From Clostridium sp. AN503 (GTDB lineage: Bacteria > Bacillota > Clostridia > Lachnospirales > Lachnospiraceae): DNA of 64,000 nt. The translations under genes were made by a program, and so were the position numbers. The stretch is from positions 3,179,688 to 3,243,687 of the forward strand of contig NZ_JBFDTP010000002.1 of the NCBI RefSeq assembly GCF_040719375.1, written 5' to 3'. The notes under the pieces are model-generated. The model was not told where the DNA came from. It saw nothing but the letters and a program-made list of their open reading frames with translations, and searched no databases. Shown here piece after piece: positions 51,441-63,300 of this stretch (position 1 is its first letter; each line of letters opens with the position of its first letter).

Positions 51441-52258
51441 AAATAACCCACTCCTTCCTTACTGATGCAATAGTTCACCCGGTTGAGAATCAAAATATGC
51501 TTGTCTTTTTTAGGTGGGTAGTAGCTCATCTCATTCCGCACCACATCCCGCGCCTCGGTCCAGATATCATTCCTGGAATTGCGTATGGTACCTGCGTAGC
51601 TGTAAGACTCCGCCGCCCCACTGTTGACTGTGTAGGCTGTCAATACTTCCGTATACTCCCGGTTGGTATCATTCACATACTCGGTCAGGTCATAGGCCCT
51701 TCCCGTATCTGAACAGATATAGCTGAACAGCTGGCCTTCCGCCGTCAGGCTCTCATCTTCATTCCGGCTGTGCTCCGGCATGTAGATCTCACCGCCCCAG
51801 CCGATCCCGTAGCCGCATTCCGCCGCCGGGTTGTAGTTCAGCTGGAACGCGCGGTTCCCGTCGCTGTCATAGGTGGACGCCATAAGGAGCTTCTGCTGGT
51901 CATACACTGCCGTCAGACGGTTCTCTGTATCATACTGGTACACCACTTCCGCCTGCTTCTGGTAACACTCATGGGTCAGGTTGCCGTTGGCGTCGTAGGT
52001 GAAGGTGTAGTCCTTCGTTAAGTTCCCTTCGCAGACCGTCGCCGCTGTCATCTGGTTGTCGTCGTTGTAGGTGTATGTATTCTGCCAGGATTCCAGATAG
52101 CTGTATGGGAAGGTCTTGGCCTTCTTCGCAAAGGTCCGGTTCCCTGCCTCATCGTACTTATAGGTATAGGTCACCTTATGGAACTGCCCCTTACTCTCCT
52201 CACAGCCGATCATCTCATAATTGTGATTAATAGCTGATTCAGCGCGTTTTACAACCAA
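51437..52258 (-). CDS. displaced Rhs-core fragment with most of the toxin tip deleted
   Basis: A 273-codon frame. The first ~16 residues (MVVKRAESAINHNYE) are not Rhs and may be a relic of another gene. From IGCEESKGQFHKVTYTYKYD to DVVRNEMSYY it matches the full-length core closely. The Rhs sequence then breaks and the last ~26 residues (PPKKDKHILILNRVNYCI...) are AT-rich, probably the end of a toxin tip. The stop overlaps the CPCC immunity start. The usual NPNTGLEF-DPSGH segment is missing. Confidence 0.65.
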   Translation of the reverse strand: MVVKRAESAINHNYEMIGCEESKGQFHKVTYTYKYDEAGNRTFAKKAKTFPYSYLESWQNTYTYNDDNQMTAATVCEGNLTKDYTFTYDANGNLTHECYQKQAEVVYQYDTENRLTAVYDQQKLLMASTYDSDGNRAFQLNYNPAAECGYGIGWGGEIYMPEHSRNEDESLTAEGQLFSYICSDTGRAYDLTEYVNDTNREYTEVLTAYTVNSGAAESYSYAGTIRNSRNDIWTEARDVVRNEMSYYPPKKDKHILILNRVNYCISKEGVGYL

Positions 52259-52358
52259 CTCTAATGTTTGCGCTTACGAGAAAAACACTAGATACTTAAG
52301 TTTAATTGGTTAGGCGTTTACTTTATGTTCTTTCTGATAGCTATTTTACCTCATAGAT

Positions 52359-52390
52359 AAAGAGAGGTGCTGTTCACTCCACCTCTCTTT
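52359..52390 (-). terminator. hairpin after the duplicated membrane protein gene
   Basis: Perfect 11-bp stem AAAGAGAGGTG/CACCTCTCTTT (52359-52369 with 52380-52390), 40 bases past the stop; short T-run on the minus strand. It also fits the variable junction palindrome class. Confidence 0.65.
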
Positions 52391-52429
52391 ACATAGAAAT
52401 TCAAATATGATCGTTTCTATACACTGCTT

Positions 52430-52777
52430 TTACTGCCAAATATCCTGCATCTGTCTATAATCTTCTCGAATAAAGATTGCACTATCAAAAAAGATAAAAA
52501 TCTCTTTTTCGTCACCTTCATATCCTGCAAATATTATTGTGTCTTGACAAGGCTCAAAGTATATTTTATTTCCTCTATACACCAAATACACAGGACTTCC
52601 TTTTTTCCCAGACGCGAAAGACAGGTGCTGGTTTTCTGCCATATAATAAGCATTTCCATTATATTCTATATGGTCATATAATAAATATTTAAATACGATT
52701 TCATCTCGGTTTTCCATAATATAGAAAAGAGATTTTATCCACAGTGTAATAATTAAAAATGAAACTATCACAATCAC
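52430..52777 (-). CDS. small membrane-anchored protein, second copy
   Basis: A 115-residue near-twin of 34746-35093, differing at about seven residues (for example Cys to Tyr after KSLF, and Tyr to Phe in the FFDSAI region). It has the same N-terminal helix and soluble domain. The shared DNA runs from about 52424 to 52835, including the AGGAGG-containing leader. The start codon is uncertain (GTG 52777 is the first good candidate). Probably an immunity or membrane-associated accessory protein. Confidence 0.5.
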   Translation of the reverse strand: MIVIVSFLIITLWIKSLFYIMENRDEIVFKYLLYDHIEYNGNAYYMAENQHLSFASGKKGSPVYLVYRGNKIYFEPCQDTIIFAGYEGDEKEIFIFFDSAIFIREDYRQMQDIWQ

Positions 52778-52890
52778 AATTAGTTTATATTTTTTTATTT
52801 ACGTATTCCTCCTTCTGCAATTTTTATACTAATAAGATTGTTTGCTCCCTTCCAGGCTACTTGATCCATCCGCTTAGCACCCCACATTAC

Positions 52891-53049
52891 TGTGACGCAC
52901 CGGATTTAACTACACGGCTCACTGGCGATTACCGTGACCAGACTTACACTGGTTGGCATGGTCCAGCTTCGCTGGACGCACTGCAGGTTAAAGAGGTTAT
53001 GCTGGAAAGCGCATAACCTCTGGGGACATCGCCCGGCAAAGCCGGGCAA
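52891..53049. repeat. TGTGACGC repeat with two-part junction hairpin, copy i
   Basis: Starts TGTGACGCACCG and contains small hairpins CCAG-ACTTACA-CTGG (52939-52953) and CCAGC-TTC-GCTGG, then GCAGGTTAAAG, palindrome AGAGGTTATGC/GCATAACCTCT (52992-53002 with 53011-53021) and GC hairpin TCGCCCGGCAAAGCCGGGC (53029-53047). Confidence 0.75.
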
Positions 53050-53067
53050 ATACTTTTTTGATAATAT

Positions 53068-53433
53068 CTACTTTAATCCTATAATAAGGCACTTTAAATC
53101 CTCATGTGTAATTGCAAGAAGCCATTCAAGCGTATTATCAAATACATATGCATCTATATACTCCCACGGTTCTAATTCATCTATATACTTGCATATGTCA
53201 TTAAATGTTGTACTATAAACTTCATTTTGCCTTTCTAAATAAAATATTACAGACTCGGGAAGACGTAATTTCCTAACATCCTCAAATTCTAAGCAAGTTC
53301 TTTTCACCTTTAAACAATTCCATAAGCGATTTGATTTGATATCATATTCTTGAGCAAATGTTTCTATCAACATTTTTTTATAATTTGATAATTTTTCGTT
53401 GGACAATCTTTTCCCATACGTGTATTCAAACAT
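53068..53433 (-). CDS. candidate immunity protein with a THED-type C-terminus
   Basis: A 121-residue AT-rich protein ending YVFDNTLEWLLAITHEDLKC, the pattern shared with the 156-residue protein at 39232-39702. The N-terminus is basic and helical. No toxin tip or Rhs core remains upstream, so it is an orphan immunity gene. GGTGATAATAA lies before the ATG. Confidence 0.6.
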   Translation of the reverse strand: MFEYTYGKRLSNEKLSNYKKMLIETFAQEYDIKSNRLWNCLKVKRTCLEFEDVRKLRLPESVIFYLERQNEVYSTTFNDICKYIDELEPWEYIDAYVFDNTLEWLLAITHEDLKCLIIGLK

Positions 53434-53733
53434 TGTTTATTATCACCATCTTCCTGTTCTAAATTAATTTTTCCAATGTTCAAAGCCCAAATTTGTTATG
53501 CTGGAGGCCCCTGTTTTTTGAATAACTTTTTCCTTCATTCCAGAAAAACTTATGCCACCAGACAACGCTGATTCCGCCCAAACCAACGGTTTTAAGGCAT
53601 TTCCCGGCATCCGGCAGGGGAATCCTTTGATTCAATCGCGATACCAAGCAGATTACTGGCTTTTTCCTACAAAACAGAGCGGATATCCCTGTTGGATGCC
53701 GTCAAGTGATTCCTCCCCGCCATTTCTTAGCCC
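53434..53733. other. gene-free stretch between an orphan immunity gene and the next repeat
   Basis: About 300 bases with no convincing coding frame. Leftward frames near 53450-53500 end HNKFGL-like, possibly the last codons of a lost toxin tip. The rest has a composition like the chromosomal genes but is not recognisable. Confidence 0.4.
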
Positions 53734-53947
53734 TGTGACGCGCCGTGTCGGCCTGTGTGCCAGTTTTAAGACACTGCTCGGAAAGATGTACCATGGAGCA
53801 GGTATCTCGGCTCGTTGGGCCGATGTGAGGCGGAGGCATTTCTCTCCAAATCCGCCGATATTGCCAAGGTCGAAAAGTGTGCAGGTTAAAGAGGTTATGC
53901 TGGAAAACGCATAACCTCTGGAGACATCGCCCGGCAACGCCGGGCGA
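53734..53947. repeat. TGTGACGC repeat with two-part junction hairpin, copy j
   Basis: The longest copy. TGTGACGCGCCGTGTCGGCC (53734 on) aligns with 36724 on; it ends GCAGGTTAAAG, palindrome AGAGGTTATGC/GCATAACCTCT (53890-53900 with 53909-53919) and GC hairpin TCGCCCGGCAACGCCGGGCGA (53927-53947), 29 bases from the stop of the native immunity gene. Confidence 0.75.
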
Positions 53948-53976
53948 TGTAATTGTTTCAAAAAATAATGCAGACA

Positions 53977-54363
53977 TTAATCAAATGGATTTTCTTTATA
54001 AATAACACATTTAACATCAGATGCTGCTATGTAAATACCCTCATCAAAATCCTCCATATTAATTCTAAAAAGGTATTTACCTTGCTCTATTCTATACCTT
54101 TTATTAAATTCGATAAACTCTGATGGTTTCGCCAAGCTAATGAATTCCTTTGAGTTATCCAACCCCCAAGTTAGTAATCCGTAAACTAAATATGGTTGGT
54201 TGAATTCAATAGAAATAGAAAAGTCATTTATACTTCTATCAATTCGCCCTGCTACCTCTATTTTGATGAAACTCATCTCACAGATTTCAAAATCCATCCA
54301 TAAGCAATTTTTTAAATAGTTATTAATTTTGCTTATTTCATTTTTAATTTCATCTAATCTCAT
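53977..54363 (-). CDS. immunity protein of the full-length Rhs toxin
   Basis: A 128-residue acidic, AT-rich protein with a helical N-terminus (DEIKNEISKINNYLKN) and a beta-rich remainder (FSISIEFNQPYLVYG, YRIEQGKYLFRINMEDFDEG). Only 9 bases separate it from the rhs stop, and its GGAGG ribosome site overlaps that stop, so it is translated with the toxin. Position makes it the cognate immunity gene. Family not recognised. Confidence 0.75.
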   Translation of the reverse strand: MRLDEIKNEISKINNYLKNCLWMDFEICEMSFIKIEVAGRIDRSINDFSISIEFNQPYLVYGLLTWGLDNSKEFISLAKPSEFIEFNKRYRIEQGKYLFRINMEDFDEGIYIAASDVKCVIYKENPFD

Positions 54364-54372
54364 TATTTCCTC

Positions 54373-57300
54373 CTAGTCAACTGGAATATGCGTTACTTTA
54401 GCACCGTGTTCGTTGTACAAGGGATTAGGTGTTCCGTTTTTATTAAATTCGCTCAGCTCACTTTCGTGATACCACTTACCATCACTTCCTAAATACTCTT
54501 TCCCTGAACCTTGTACTTTAGGGTTCGGATCTGGAACTTTTTGCCTGGATACGCGATATATACTATCCGCATCAGTATATTTACTATTTCCCTCATGAAC
54601 TCGGACTTCATAATTATATTCTCCATCTGTCCATTTTTCTTTTAATTTCTTTGGCGTTTTTTCTAACCCTTGTCGCTCCAGAGCCTCGTCCAAGTAATCT
54701 TGAGGATTTTCAGTCTCAGATTCCCCCTCACCATTCTTGTTGATAGTTGAAATATCCGGAACTACCGGCATACCACCAGCTACTGCCGCATCGCCCCCGA
54801 TATAGACTTCATACCCCTCTGGCGTAACCCTAACATTTCCTGTTCCACCAGGATTCGCTGTATTGTTAGCTAGCGCGGCCCCAATTATTGATGCGTATGT
54901 CCAAAACCGTGTTATACCCCCTACATTATAACCTAGATTAAACGCAGTTTCATTCTCAGCTTCTGCTTTCGCATCATGAATATAAATATATATATCGTGA
55001 TCTCTAACATAAGCTCTGCTCCAATAACCATTTCCAAATGTTAGAATATCCACAACAAGGTTGTTGACTATTGCATCTGCTTCATACACCCCAACCCTAT
55101 ACCCTGAATGTGCATCTTCACATAAACTAACTACTTTCAATCGGCCTGATTCGATTCCCTCTATCAGATCTTCAATACATTTTCTCAACTGGCTGTTATC
55201 AGGATATATTCGAGCATTTTTCTCATCGACCAATGCCCATCTTTCATCATTATTATTCGCCGCTTGATATCGTAAAATCCAATCTTGATAATATGAATCT
55301 CCTAAAGCGTCTATTTCATATTGACCCGGAAGATAATTACTGGGACTGTCGAACTCGTCACGAGGATCATGTCCGCTCGGATCAACATAATTCAACGGAC
55401 TATTCTTCACATAAGCATACCGGTTCAGCGTCAGCGGATCCGTAATATCCCCCAGATAAGTATCTTCCTGGAAGAATCTCCCCTGATTAGCATTATAATA
55501 CCTCGCCCTTAAGAACTCAAGCCCGGTATTCGGGTTATAGCTCTCTGCGTTATACCCATAGAAATCTGTATGCTCTGTGCTCCCCAGCGTCACCTGTCCA
55601 TAAGGATCATACTGGTACACATCGGTCACTCTGCCATTATACCAGGTATTTGCCGTCACGCTCCCACGTCCGTCATACAGGTAGTAGCTCATCTCATTCC
55701 GCACCACATCCCGCGCCTCGGTCCAGATATCATTCCTGGAATTGCGCATAGTACCTGCGTAGCTGTAAGACTCCATCGCCCCGCTGTTGACTGTGTAGGC
55801 TGTCAATACTTCCGTATACTCCCGGTTGGTATCATTCACATACTCGGTCAGGTCATAGGCCCTTCCCGTATCTGAACAGATATAGCTGAACAGCTGGCCT
55901 TCCGCCGTCAGGCTCTCATCTTCATTCCGGCTGTGCTCCGGCATGTAGATCTCACCGCCCCAGCCGATCCCGTAGCCGCATTCCGCCGCCGGGTTGTAGT
56001 TCAGCTGGAATGCGCGGTTCCCGTCGCCGTCATAGGTGGACGCCATAAGGAGCTTCTGCTGGTCATACACTGCCGTCAGACGGTTCTCTGTATCATACTG
56101 GTACACCACTTCCGCCTGCTTCTGGTAACACTCATGGGTCAGGTTGCCGTTGGCGTCGTAGGTAAACGTGTAGTCCTTCGTCAGATTTCCTTCGCAGACC
56201 GTCGCCGCCACCATCTGGTTGTCATCATTGTAGGTGTAAATATTCTGCCAGGATTCCAGGTAACTGTATGGGAATGTCTTGGCTTTCTTTGCAAAAGTAC
56301 GGTTTCCCGCCTCATCATACTTGTAAGTATAGGTCACCTTATGGAACTGCCCCTTGCTCTCCTCACAGCCGGTCATCTCGCCGTTATCGTCATAAGTGAA
56401 GGTGCGCACTGTGGTCTCCCACTCCGGGTTCTGGTTTTGCCACGGGTTCTGGCTGTCCCATCCGTTCCACCACGGGTCATTGCCGCTGCCTCCGCTACCA
56501 TTTGCATGGGCGCACTTGTCCTTCTCTCCTCCATTGTGACCATGATCCTTGTTGGAGGTGAACAGGTCTTCCTTCGCCACTTCCTTCGTGACCAGTCCTG
56601 CGTCATTATACGTATACTGGTAATCACTGATCAAAATGCCGCAGACACAGGTATTCTTTGCCTCCAGCACCTGGTTCCTGGCGTTGTAGGTGTATACGCT
56701 CTCGCTGCCGTCTGCACGTATTACATGGGTCAGACGGTTTAACGGATCGTACTCATAGGCGGTCGCCCGTCCATCACGGTCGGTCAGTTTGGTGATGTTG
56801 TCGTTTTTGTCATATTCATAGCTTACTTCCCCGCCGTCCGGATAACGGATGGCTTCCAGGTTATCCGCTTCATCATAGAAATACTCCACCACTTTCCCGG
56901 AGCCATTAGTCGCGGTCTTTAAGCGGCCTAAGGAATCATAGGTATAAGTACTCTCCCCTGTGATATCCTCCATGGAGATCCGCTGGCCCATCACGTTATA
57001 GACCATCTTCACCGGGCGGTCATTGCCCAGCTCGTTTGCACTGCTGTAGGACTTATCCGCCAGGGCATTTAAGGTGTCATAATCGTAGAAGATCCTTCCG
57101 CCGGACGGGGTCAGACGCTCGGTCATCCGTCCGCCCACATCATACGTATACTGTTCCTTACGTCCCATGGGGCTGGTGAGGGAGGTCATGTTGCCCTCGG
57201 CGTCATACTCATAGGTGGTGGTCTTCAGCTTCGCATTGGTCATGGACGTGATATTGCCCATCACATCATACTGGTAAGCAGTCTGATAACCCATAGGATC

Positions 57301-60300
57301 GGTCACACGCACCAGCTGGTCCAGGATGTCATACTGGAACTGGGTGATCAGACCGTTAGTGGTCCGGCTGGTCAGCACATTTCCATGCGGATCATAGGTG
57401 AATGCCTGGGTAAGGCCCATCTTGTCCCTCAGCTCCGTCACGCGGCTGCCCGGGTCATAGGTGACACTCTGGGTCTGGTTTAACGGGTCCACAGTTCCGG
57501 TCAGGCGGTTATCCCGGTCGTAGATGTCCCCGTAGAGATAGCCCTTCGGATCGGTAATGCTGGTCTGATTATAATTCTGGTCATAGGTATAGCTGGTGGT
57601 CCGCTCGCCCGGCCTGGTGATGCTGGTGATATTGCCCACCAGGTCATAGACCGCCTCCGTCGCTTTCCCTTCCGGGTCCACGCTGGCCGTCAGCTGGTCG
57701 ATCAGGTCATACTGGTAGTTCCAAGTATGGCCCATGGCGTTGGTCATCTGATTCTGGTTACCCCGGATATCATAACCGAATTCCGTCACGCCGCCTTTTG
57801 CATTGGTGGACTTCGTCATCCGGTGCATGATATCATACTCATAGGTGGTGGTGCGGCCTAAGTTGTCCGTATCCTTTATCACGTTATCCGCTACATCATA
57901 AGTCAGCTCCTGTTTGAGACCCAGAGGGGTAGTGATGCTGGTGAGCCGGTGCACCGGATCGTACGTATAGGCATACTTCGCCCCGTTCTTCTGGGTCATC
58001 TCCGTCACCTGGCGGTTTAAGTCCACCGCATAGCGGGTGACGTTGCCTGCCGGGTCAGTGATGCTGGTCAGTTCATCGTGCTTATCATAGGTGTAAGCAG
58101 TCCTTGCCCCCTTCGGGGAAATGGTTTCCACCAGGTTCCCCATCACGTCGTACTGGTACTCGGTGATCAGGCCGTTGGGATCCTTTGCCTTTGTCATGCG
58201 GCTCAGTGCATCGTAACGGTATTCGGTCTTATTGCCCTCCGGCGTCGTGTGGGACAGCAGACGGGACAGCTCATCGTACTCGTAGGCCGTGTCGTTACCG
58301 CGCCCGTCAGTCAGGGTGGTCAGGCGGTCGATCACGTCATAGACGTAGACATTGGTATTGTCTTCGCCGTCCACAGTACCGGTCAGGTTACCCTTCGCGT
58401 CATACTGGAAGGTGGTGGATGCCCCCAACGGGTTCACCTTATTTGTCAGGCGGTTGATGGCATCGTAGGCATAGGTGTAGACTGCCTCGCCCGGCTCTGT
58501 GGTCTTGATCAGGTTCCCTACCGGGTCGTACTCGTAGCTGGTCACCGTTCCGTCCGCCTGGGTCACAGATGCGAGCCGGTCTAACGGGTCATACGTGTAA
58601 GTAGTGGTCGCCAGATCGGTTCCGGTCACGCTGATGAGGCGGTTGAACTTATCATACTCATAGATAGCGTCCCGCCCGATGGTATCGGTCTGTTTCACCA
58701 GGTTACCGCTCTCATCGTACTGATATGTCATCACATTACCCGCGGTATCCTGAGCCTTTGTGATACGTCCCATGGAGTCATACTCATAGCGGGTCACCAC
58801 GCTCGCCTCATCCCGGTAGTAGGTCATCCGGTTATTGGCGTCGTAGGACATGCTCACCGTATCCCCGTCGGGCATGGTCACCTTTAAGAGGTTCCCATTC
58901 TCATCGTAATCGTAGGTGTATTCCCCGCCCAGTGCATCGGTCATCTTCACGGTGCGGCGCAGGGCGTCCACATCCATGGCGGTCTCACCCTTTAAGGCAT
59001 CGGTGACCTTTGTTACATTGCCCAGGGAGTCGTATTCCATGGCGGTGATATTCTCTGCGGCGTCCACCTGGGCCAGTACCTGCCCGATCACGTCGTAGTG
59101 CCAGGTGGTGGTATGGTCATTCTGGTCGGTGAAGCTCAGTGTCCTGCCGTTTAAGTCATACTCAGAAGAAGCGGACCCGCCCAGGGCGTCCTGCATCTCC
59201 TTTAAGCGTCCCACAGCGTCATAGGCATAGGCCGTGCTGTTGCCGTTGGCGTCCGTCACAAGGGTCTGGCGGCCTGCGCCGTCGTAGGCGTACTCCGTCA
59301 CGCCTCCCAGCGGGTCGGTGGCCTTCACTAACCGGTTGTTCCCGTCATAGGCAAAACGGTAGACGCGGGTCTCATTATCGGTGATGCGGGTGATGTTGCC
59401 GTTGCCGTCGTAGCCGATCTCCGTCACCAGGCCGTTCTGGGCGGTGGTGCGCACCAGGCGTCCGGCGCGGTCGTAGGCATAGGTGATGGATGTGCCGTCC
59501 GGGTAGGTGATCTTGGTCAGGTTGCCATTATGGTCGTACTGGTAGTAGGTCTCATTCCCCAGGGCGTCCTTCATCATGGTGGACAGGTTTAAGACCTTAT
59601 GGTACCAGGACTCTGTCGTGTTGCCGCGGCGGTCGGCCATCCCGGTAGTGTTGCCGTTGCCGTCCAGGGTGTAGGCGATGGTCTGCCCAAGGGCGTCGGT
59701 CACGTTCACCATCCGGTCGCGGGCGTCGTACTCATAGGCGGTCTTGTCCCCCTTGGCGTTGGTCTCCGCCACCTTGTTATAGTTGGCGTCATACTCATAG
59801 TGGAGGGTATTGCCCAGTGCGTCCTCGCCGGAGAGGATGTTGTGCATGGCGTCGTAGGTGAAGGTGGTCGCTACGCCCATGGGGTCGATGATGGAGAGCA
59901 CTTCCCCTGCGGGGCTGAACTCGTAGGCGGTCACGCCGCCGTCCGGGGCCGTCACGGCGGTCTCCCAGCCGTTTGCATTGTAATCATGCTCTGTGGTATT
60001 TCCCTCCGGGTCGGTCTGGGTCAGGACCCGGTTCATCTCATCGTAGGTGAAGGTACTGGTATTGCCCTCCGGGTCGGTGTAAGCAGTCACTGCCGCCCCA
60101 TCATACTCAAACCTGCTGGTCCCGTCATTGGCGTCTGTGATAGAGACCAGACGGCTCATCTCATCATACCCGTATCGGGTCGTATTGCCTTCCCCGTCGG
60201 TCATGGAGGTCAGATTGCCCTTTTCATCATAGGTGAAACGGGTGGTATTCCCCTCATAATCCGTCGCCGTCAGCGGCAGGTTGGACTCATTGTAGGTATA

Positions 60301-63300
60301 GACAGCTTTGCTTCCGTCATCCCGGGTCTCGGTCAGGATATTTCCACTCTCATCATAGGTGTAACGGGTCACGGCTCCGTTCTCATCCGTGTGGGATGCC
60401 AGATGCCCGTCCGCATCGTAGCTACTCTCGGTACCGGTCCCGTCCGCATACTCCACGCGGATGCTCCGGCCCAGCTCGTCTGTGTATACGACCGTGTCAT
60501 TTCCACGGTTATCGGTCATGATGCTGCGGCCATCCTCGTAGCGGATGGAGGCCGTGCCGCCGTTCGCATCCGTCTGCTGGGTCACCCGGCCATTTTCATC
60601 GTAAAGATTCTCTACAACGGTATTGCCGTTCTCATCCTGCCATGCGGTCATATGATGCATGTCATCATACTCGTAGTGGCGGGAATCGCCCTTCTGGTCT
60701 GTGAAGGATATGAGGTTGCCGTCATCGTCATACTCATAGGTAAGGCTGGTGCCGTCCGGAAGGCCGATCTCCGTGATCCGGTACTCCTCGTCCATGGTGA
60801 TCTCCAGGATCTTGTCCGTCGGGGAAATGACCTGGAGCAGGTTATAGTTCTCATCGTAAATAAATGTGGTGCGGTTCCCCTTGCGGTCCTCCCGGTACTG
60901 CATAAAGCCCAGGGCATCGAACACGCGCACGCTGCCGTCCAGGGAGGTCAGCTTAAAGCCCGCCACGTTCGGCATAGCCGGTACGGGTTCTTCCTCTTCC
61001 CCGCCTTCTTCTGTATCGCTGTCCGGATCTCCGTCAGCATCATCCTCTGCGGCAGGGTCCTGCGCAGATCCGGCCGCCGCTGTGCTGTATCCGGCAGAGC
61101 TTCTGTACGCTCCGCTCTCCCCTTCTTCGTCTTCCTCTCCGTCCCCGTCGTCCTTCCATGCGTTGGAACGGGTCGCCATATCCACGTCCAGGGAGTCCAG
61201 GGTCTCTAAGACCAGGTCCCGTCCGTTCTCCCCTTTATAGACGTCCCCGTCCTTCTTCAGGGTGATGAACGCGCCGTCCTCCCGCTTATAGAGGATACGT
61301 CCGTCCCCCAGTATGGTCAGGCGCTCGCCAAGGGGCGATGACCAGCCCATGCCGAACTCGGAACGGCGGTCCGGGATCAGGGAGTTGTAGCTTCTGGAAA
61401 CGCCGAAGTCACCGTTTAACTCCGGGATCTCCGCGTCCGACTGGTTCATGTAAAAGTTACCGGTATTGATGTTCACCGGCTCTAAGTCGATCAGGCACTC
61501 CGGGTTCGCTCCTAAAAGCAGGCCGTTTAAGATGTCCTGCTCCAAGGTCGACATGGGCTTTGGCGTATAGGGATCGCTGGTCTGCGGTTCGCGGATAAAC
61601 AGGATCGTGCCCGCCTCTGTGAGCTGTCCCCGGTACAGTGAGTTGTCCCTGCCGATGACATTGGGATTGACGCCGTAGTGCTGGGCGATCCGCTGTACGA
61701 TGTCATTTAACTGGACCTCGTAGAACAGGAACGTGTCGGTGTCCTTCGGGCCGAAGGTCTCCGGCTCCTCATCGCCGCCGTCACCGCCCTCTTCCCCTTC
61801 TTCCTCCTCAGGCGGGGCTGTGGCTGTGACACTGAAATGGTACTTTGTATCCAACTCCAGGCTATCCGACGGATAACCGGCGCTCTGCCAGTTGGACTGC
61901 TTTAAGAATATCTGGCCATGCTCCAGGCCTGCCTCGTCAAAGTCCGGACGGTCCAGGGAACCATGGGCCGTATCCTTGCCGTTGTCAACCTCATCTTCAG
62001 ATTCGTCGATCAGTGTATACTCTACCTCTGCATCCGCGGTGGTCTTGCCATGGGCGATCACGCCGGTGGCTGTCCTTCCCTCGATGCCGGTCTTGATGAT
62101 GGATGGTTTTACCTCCGTCGTGGTGTCTGCCAGCGGGTAAGATGCCATATCCGTCTCGATGGCCTCGCCGGTCCAGTGGACCTCGATCCGCGGCCCCATG
62201 GACTCATGGTTCTGGTTGTAGAAACGCTCCGCCGGCATGATGTCTTCCGGACGGTGGTCCGGCCCGGCCTCGATCATGGCCTTGACCGCAAATCCCGCCT
62301 GGAGCTTCGTCCCCTGGATCCATTCATTTAAACGGTCCGTGATATGAAACTCGATGAACTGGTCCGGCCCCGGAGCGGGCGCGCCCTCGGGCTGTTCATC
62401 TAAGGCCGGGGCATGGTTCCAGGTCACGGAATGGGCATTCCATGCGGTGGTCGGATAAGCAAGCTGGAATACCGTCTTTCCCACAGCGTTCCCCGTCTGG
62501 GTGGTCATCCGCAGGATGGCTTCCTCCGCCACAGCGCCCGACCCGTCAAAAAATGACAGGATGGACGGGCAGTTGGTCTCATTGAACGCAATGTAAAGGC
62601 GGCAGTTGCCCATACCATCCAAATATCCCACATAAGCGTCCTGGTTCCAGCCCAGGACCTGGCCGGGTTTATCTTCCGCCGTCAGGCACAGGAGGAACTC
62701 ATTGGACGGCACCATGTTCGCAGGGTCGATCCGCACCGGATAGCTGCGGTCCGCCGCGTTCAGCCAGTCCTCATCTGCCTTCAGCCGCACCGTGTAGTTC
62801 CCGTCCGTGCCGGTCAGGGCAAGCTTTAGATCCGCGCTGGTCTCCCCCGCGTTATCGATCATCACAGGAGCCTCCAGGGTAAAGAGCGGCTCGGATTTCC
62901 TGGACTTGTAGACGATGATGGAACGCCCTTCTTTTGCCGCTTTCAGGCCCGGAGTCTTCAGACGGTAAGTAAAGGTGTTCCTATCGGACGGCTCCAGAAG
63001 GATGATATCCTCCTTTAAGGTCTCGCCGAGCACCGTGTACTGGTAGTCGATGTTTTCGTACACATCCGCAAAGCGCACTGCGTTGCCCGCAGCCAGGCTC
63101 CTGGTAAAGTCGCCTTCCGGGACCAGCTCGATGCGGATGTCGTTATTCTCCATGGTGATCCCGTCGGAGGACGTGATCTGCGCCGGGATCACGATATCCC
63201 AGCGTCCCGCGGTGTTGTAATATTTCATGCCGGATGCAGAGCGGGAACGGTTCCCCGCCAGACGCAGGGTATTGTCGGTCTGGCAGACCTCGCCGTTCTC

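Noticed and set aside
49457..52258. Rhs fragments as independent full toxin genes
   Set aside because: They lack signal peptide, wall-binding modules and most of the YD shell, and have core deletions; they are displaced 3' pieces of the gene at 54373-63822.
56641..61240. Long rightward open frames (up to about 536 codons) inside the rhs gene
   Set aside because: They lie antisense to YD repeats, whose codon bias keeps the complementary frames open; no ribosome sites or recognisable domains.
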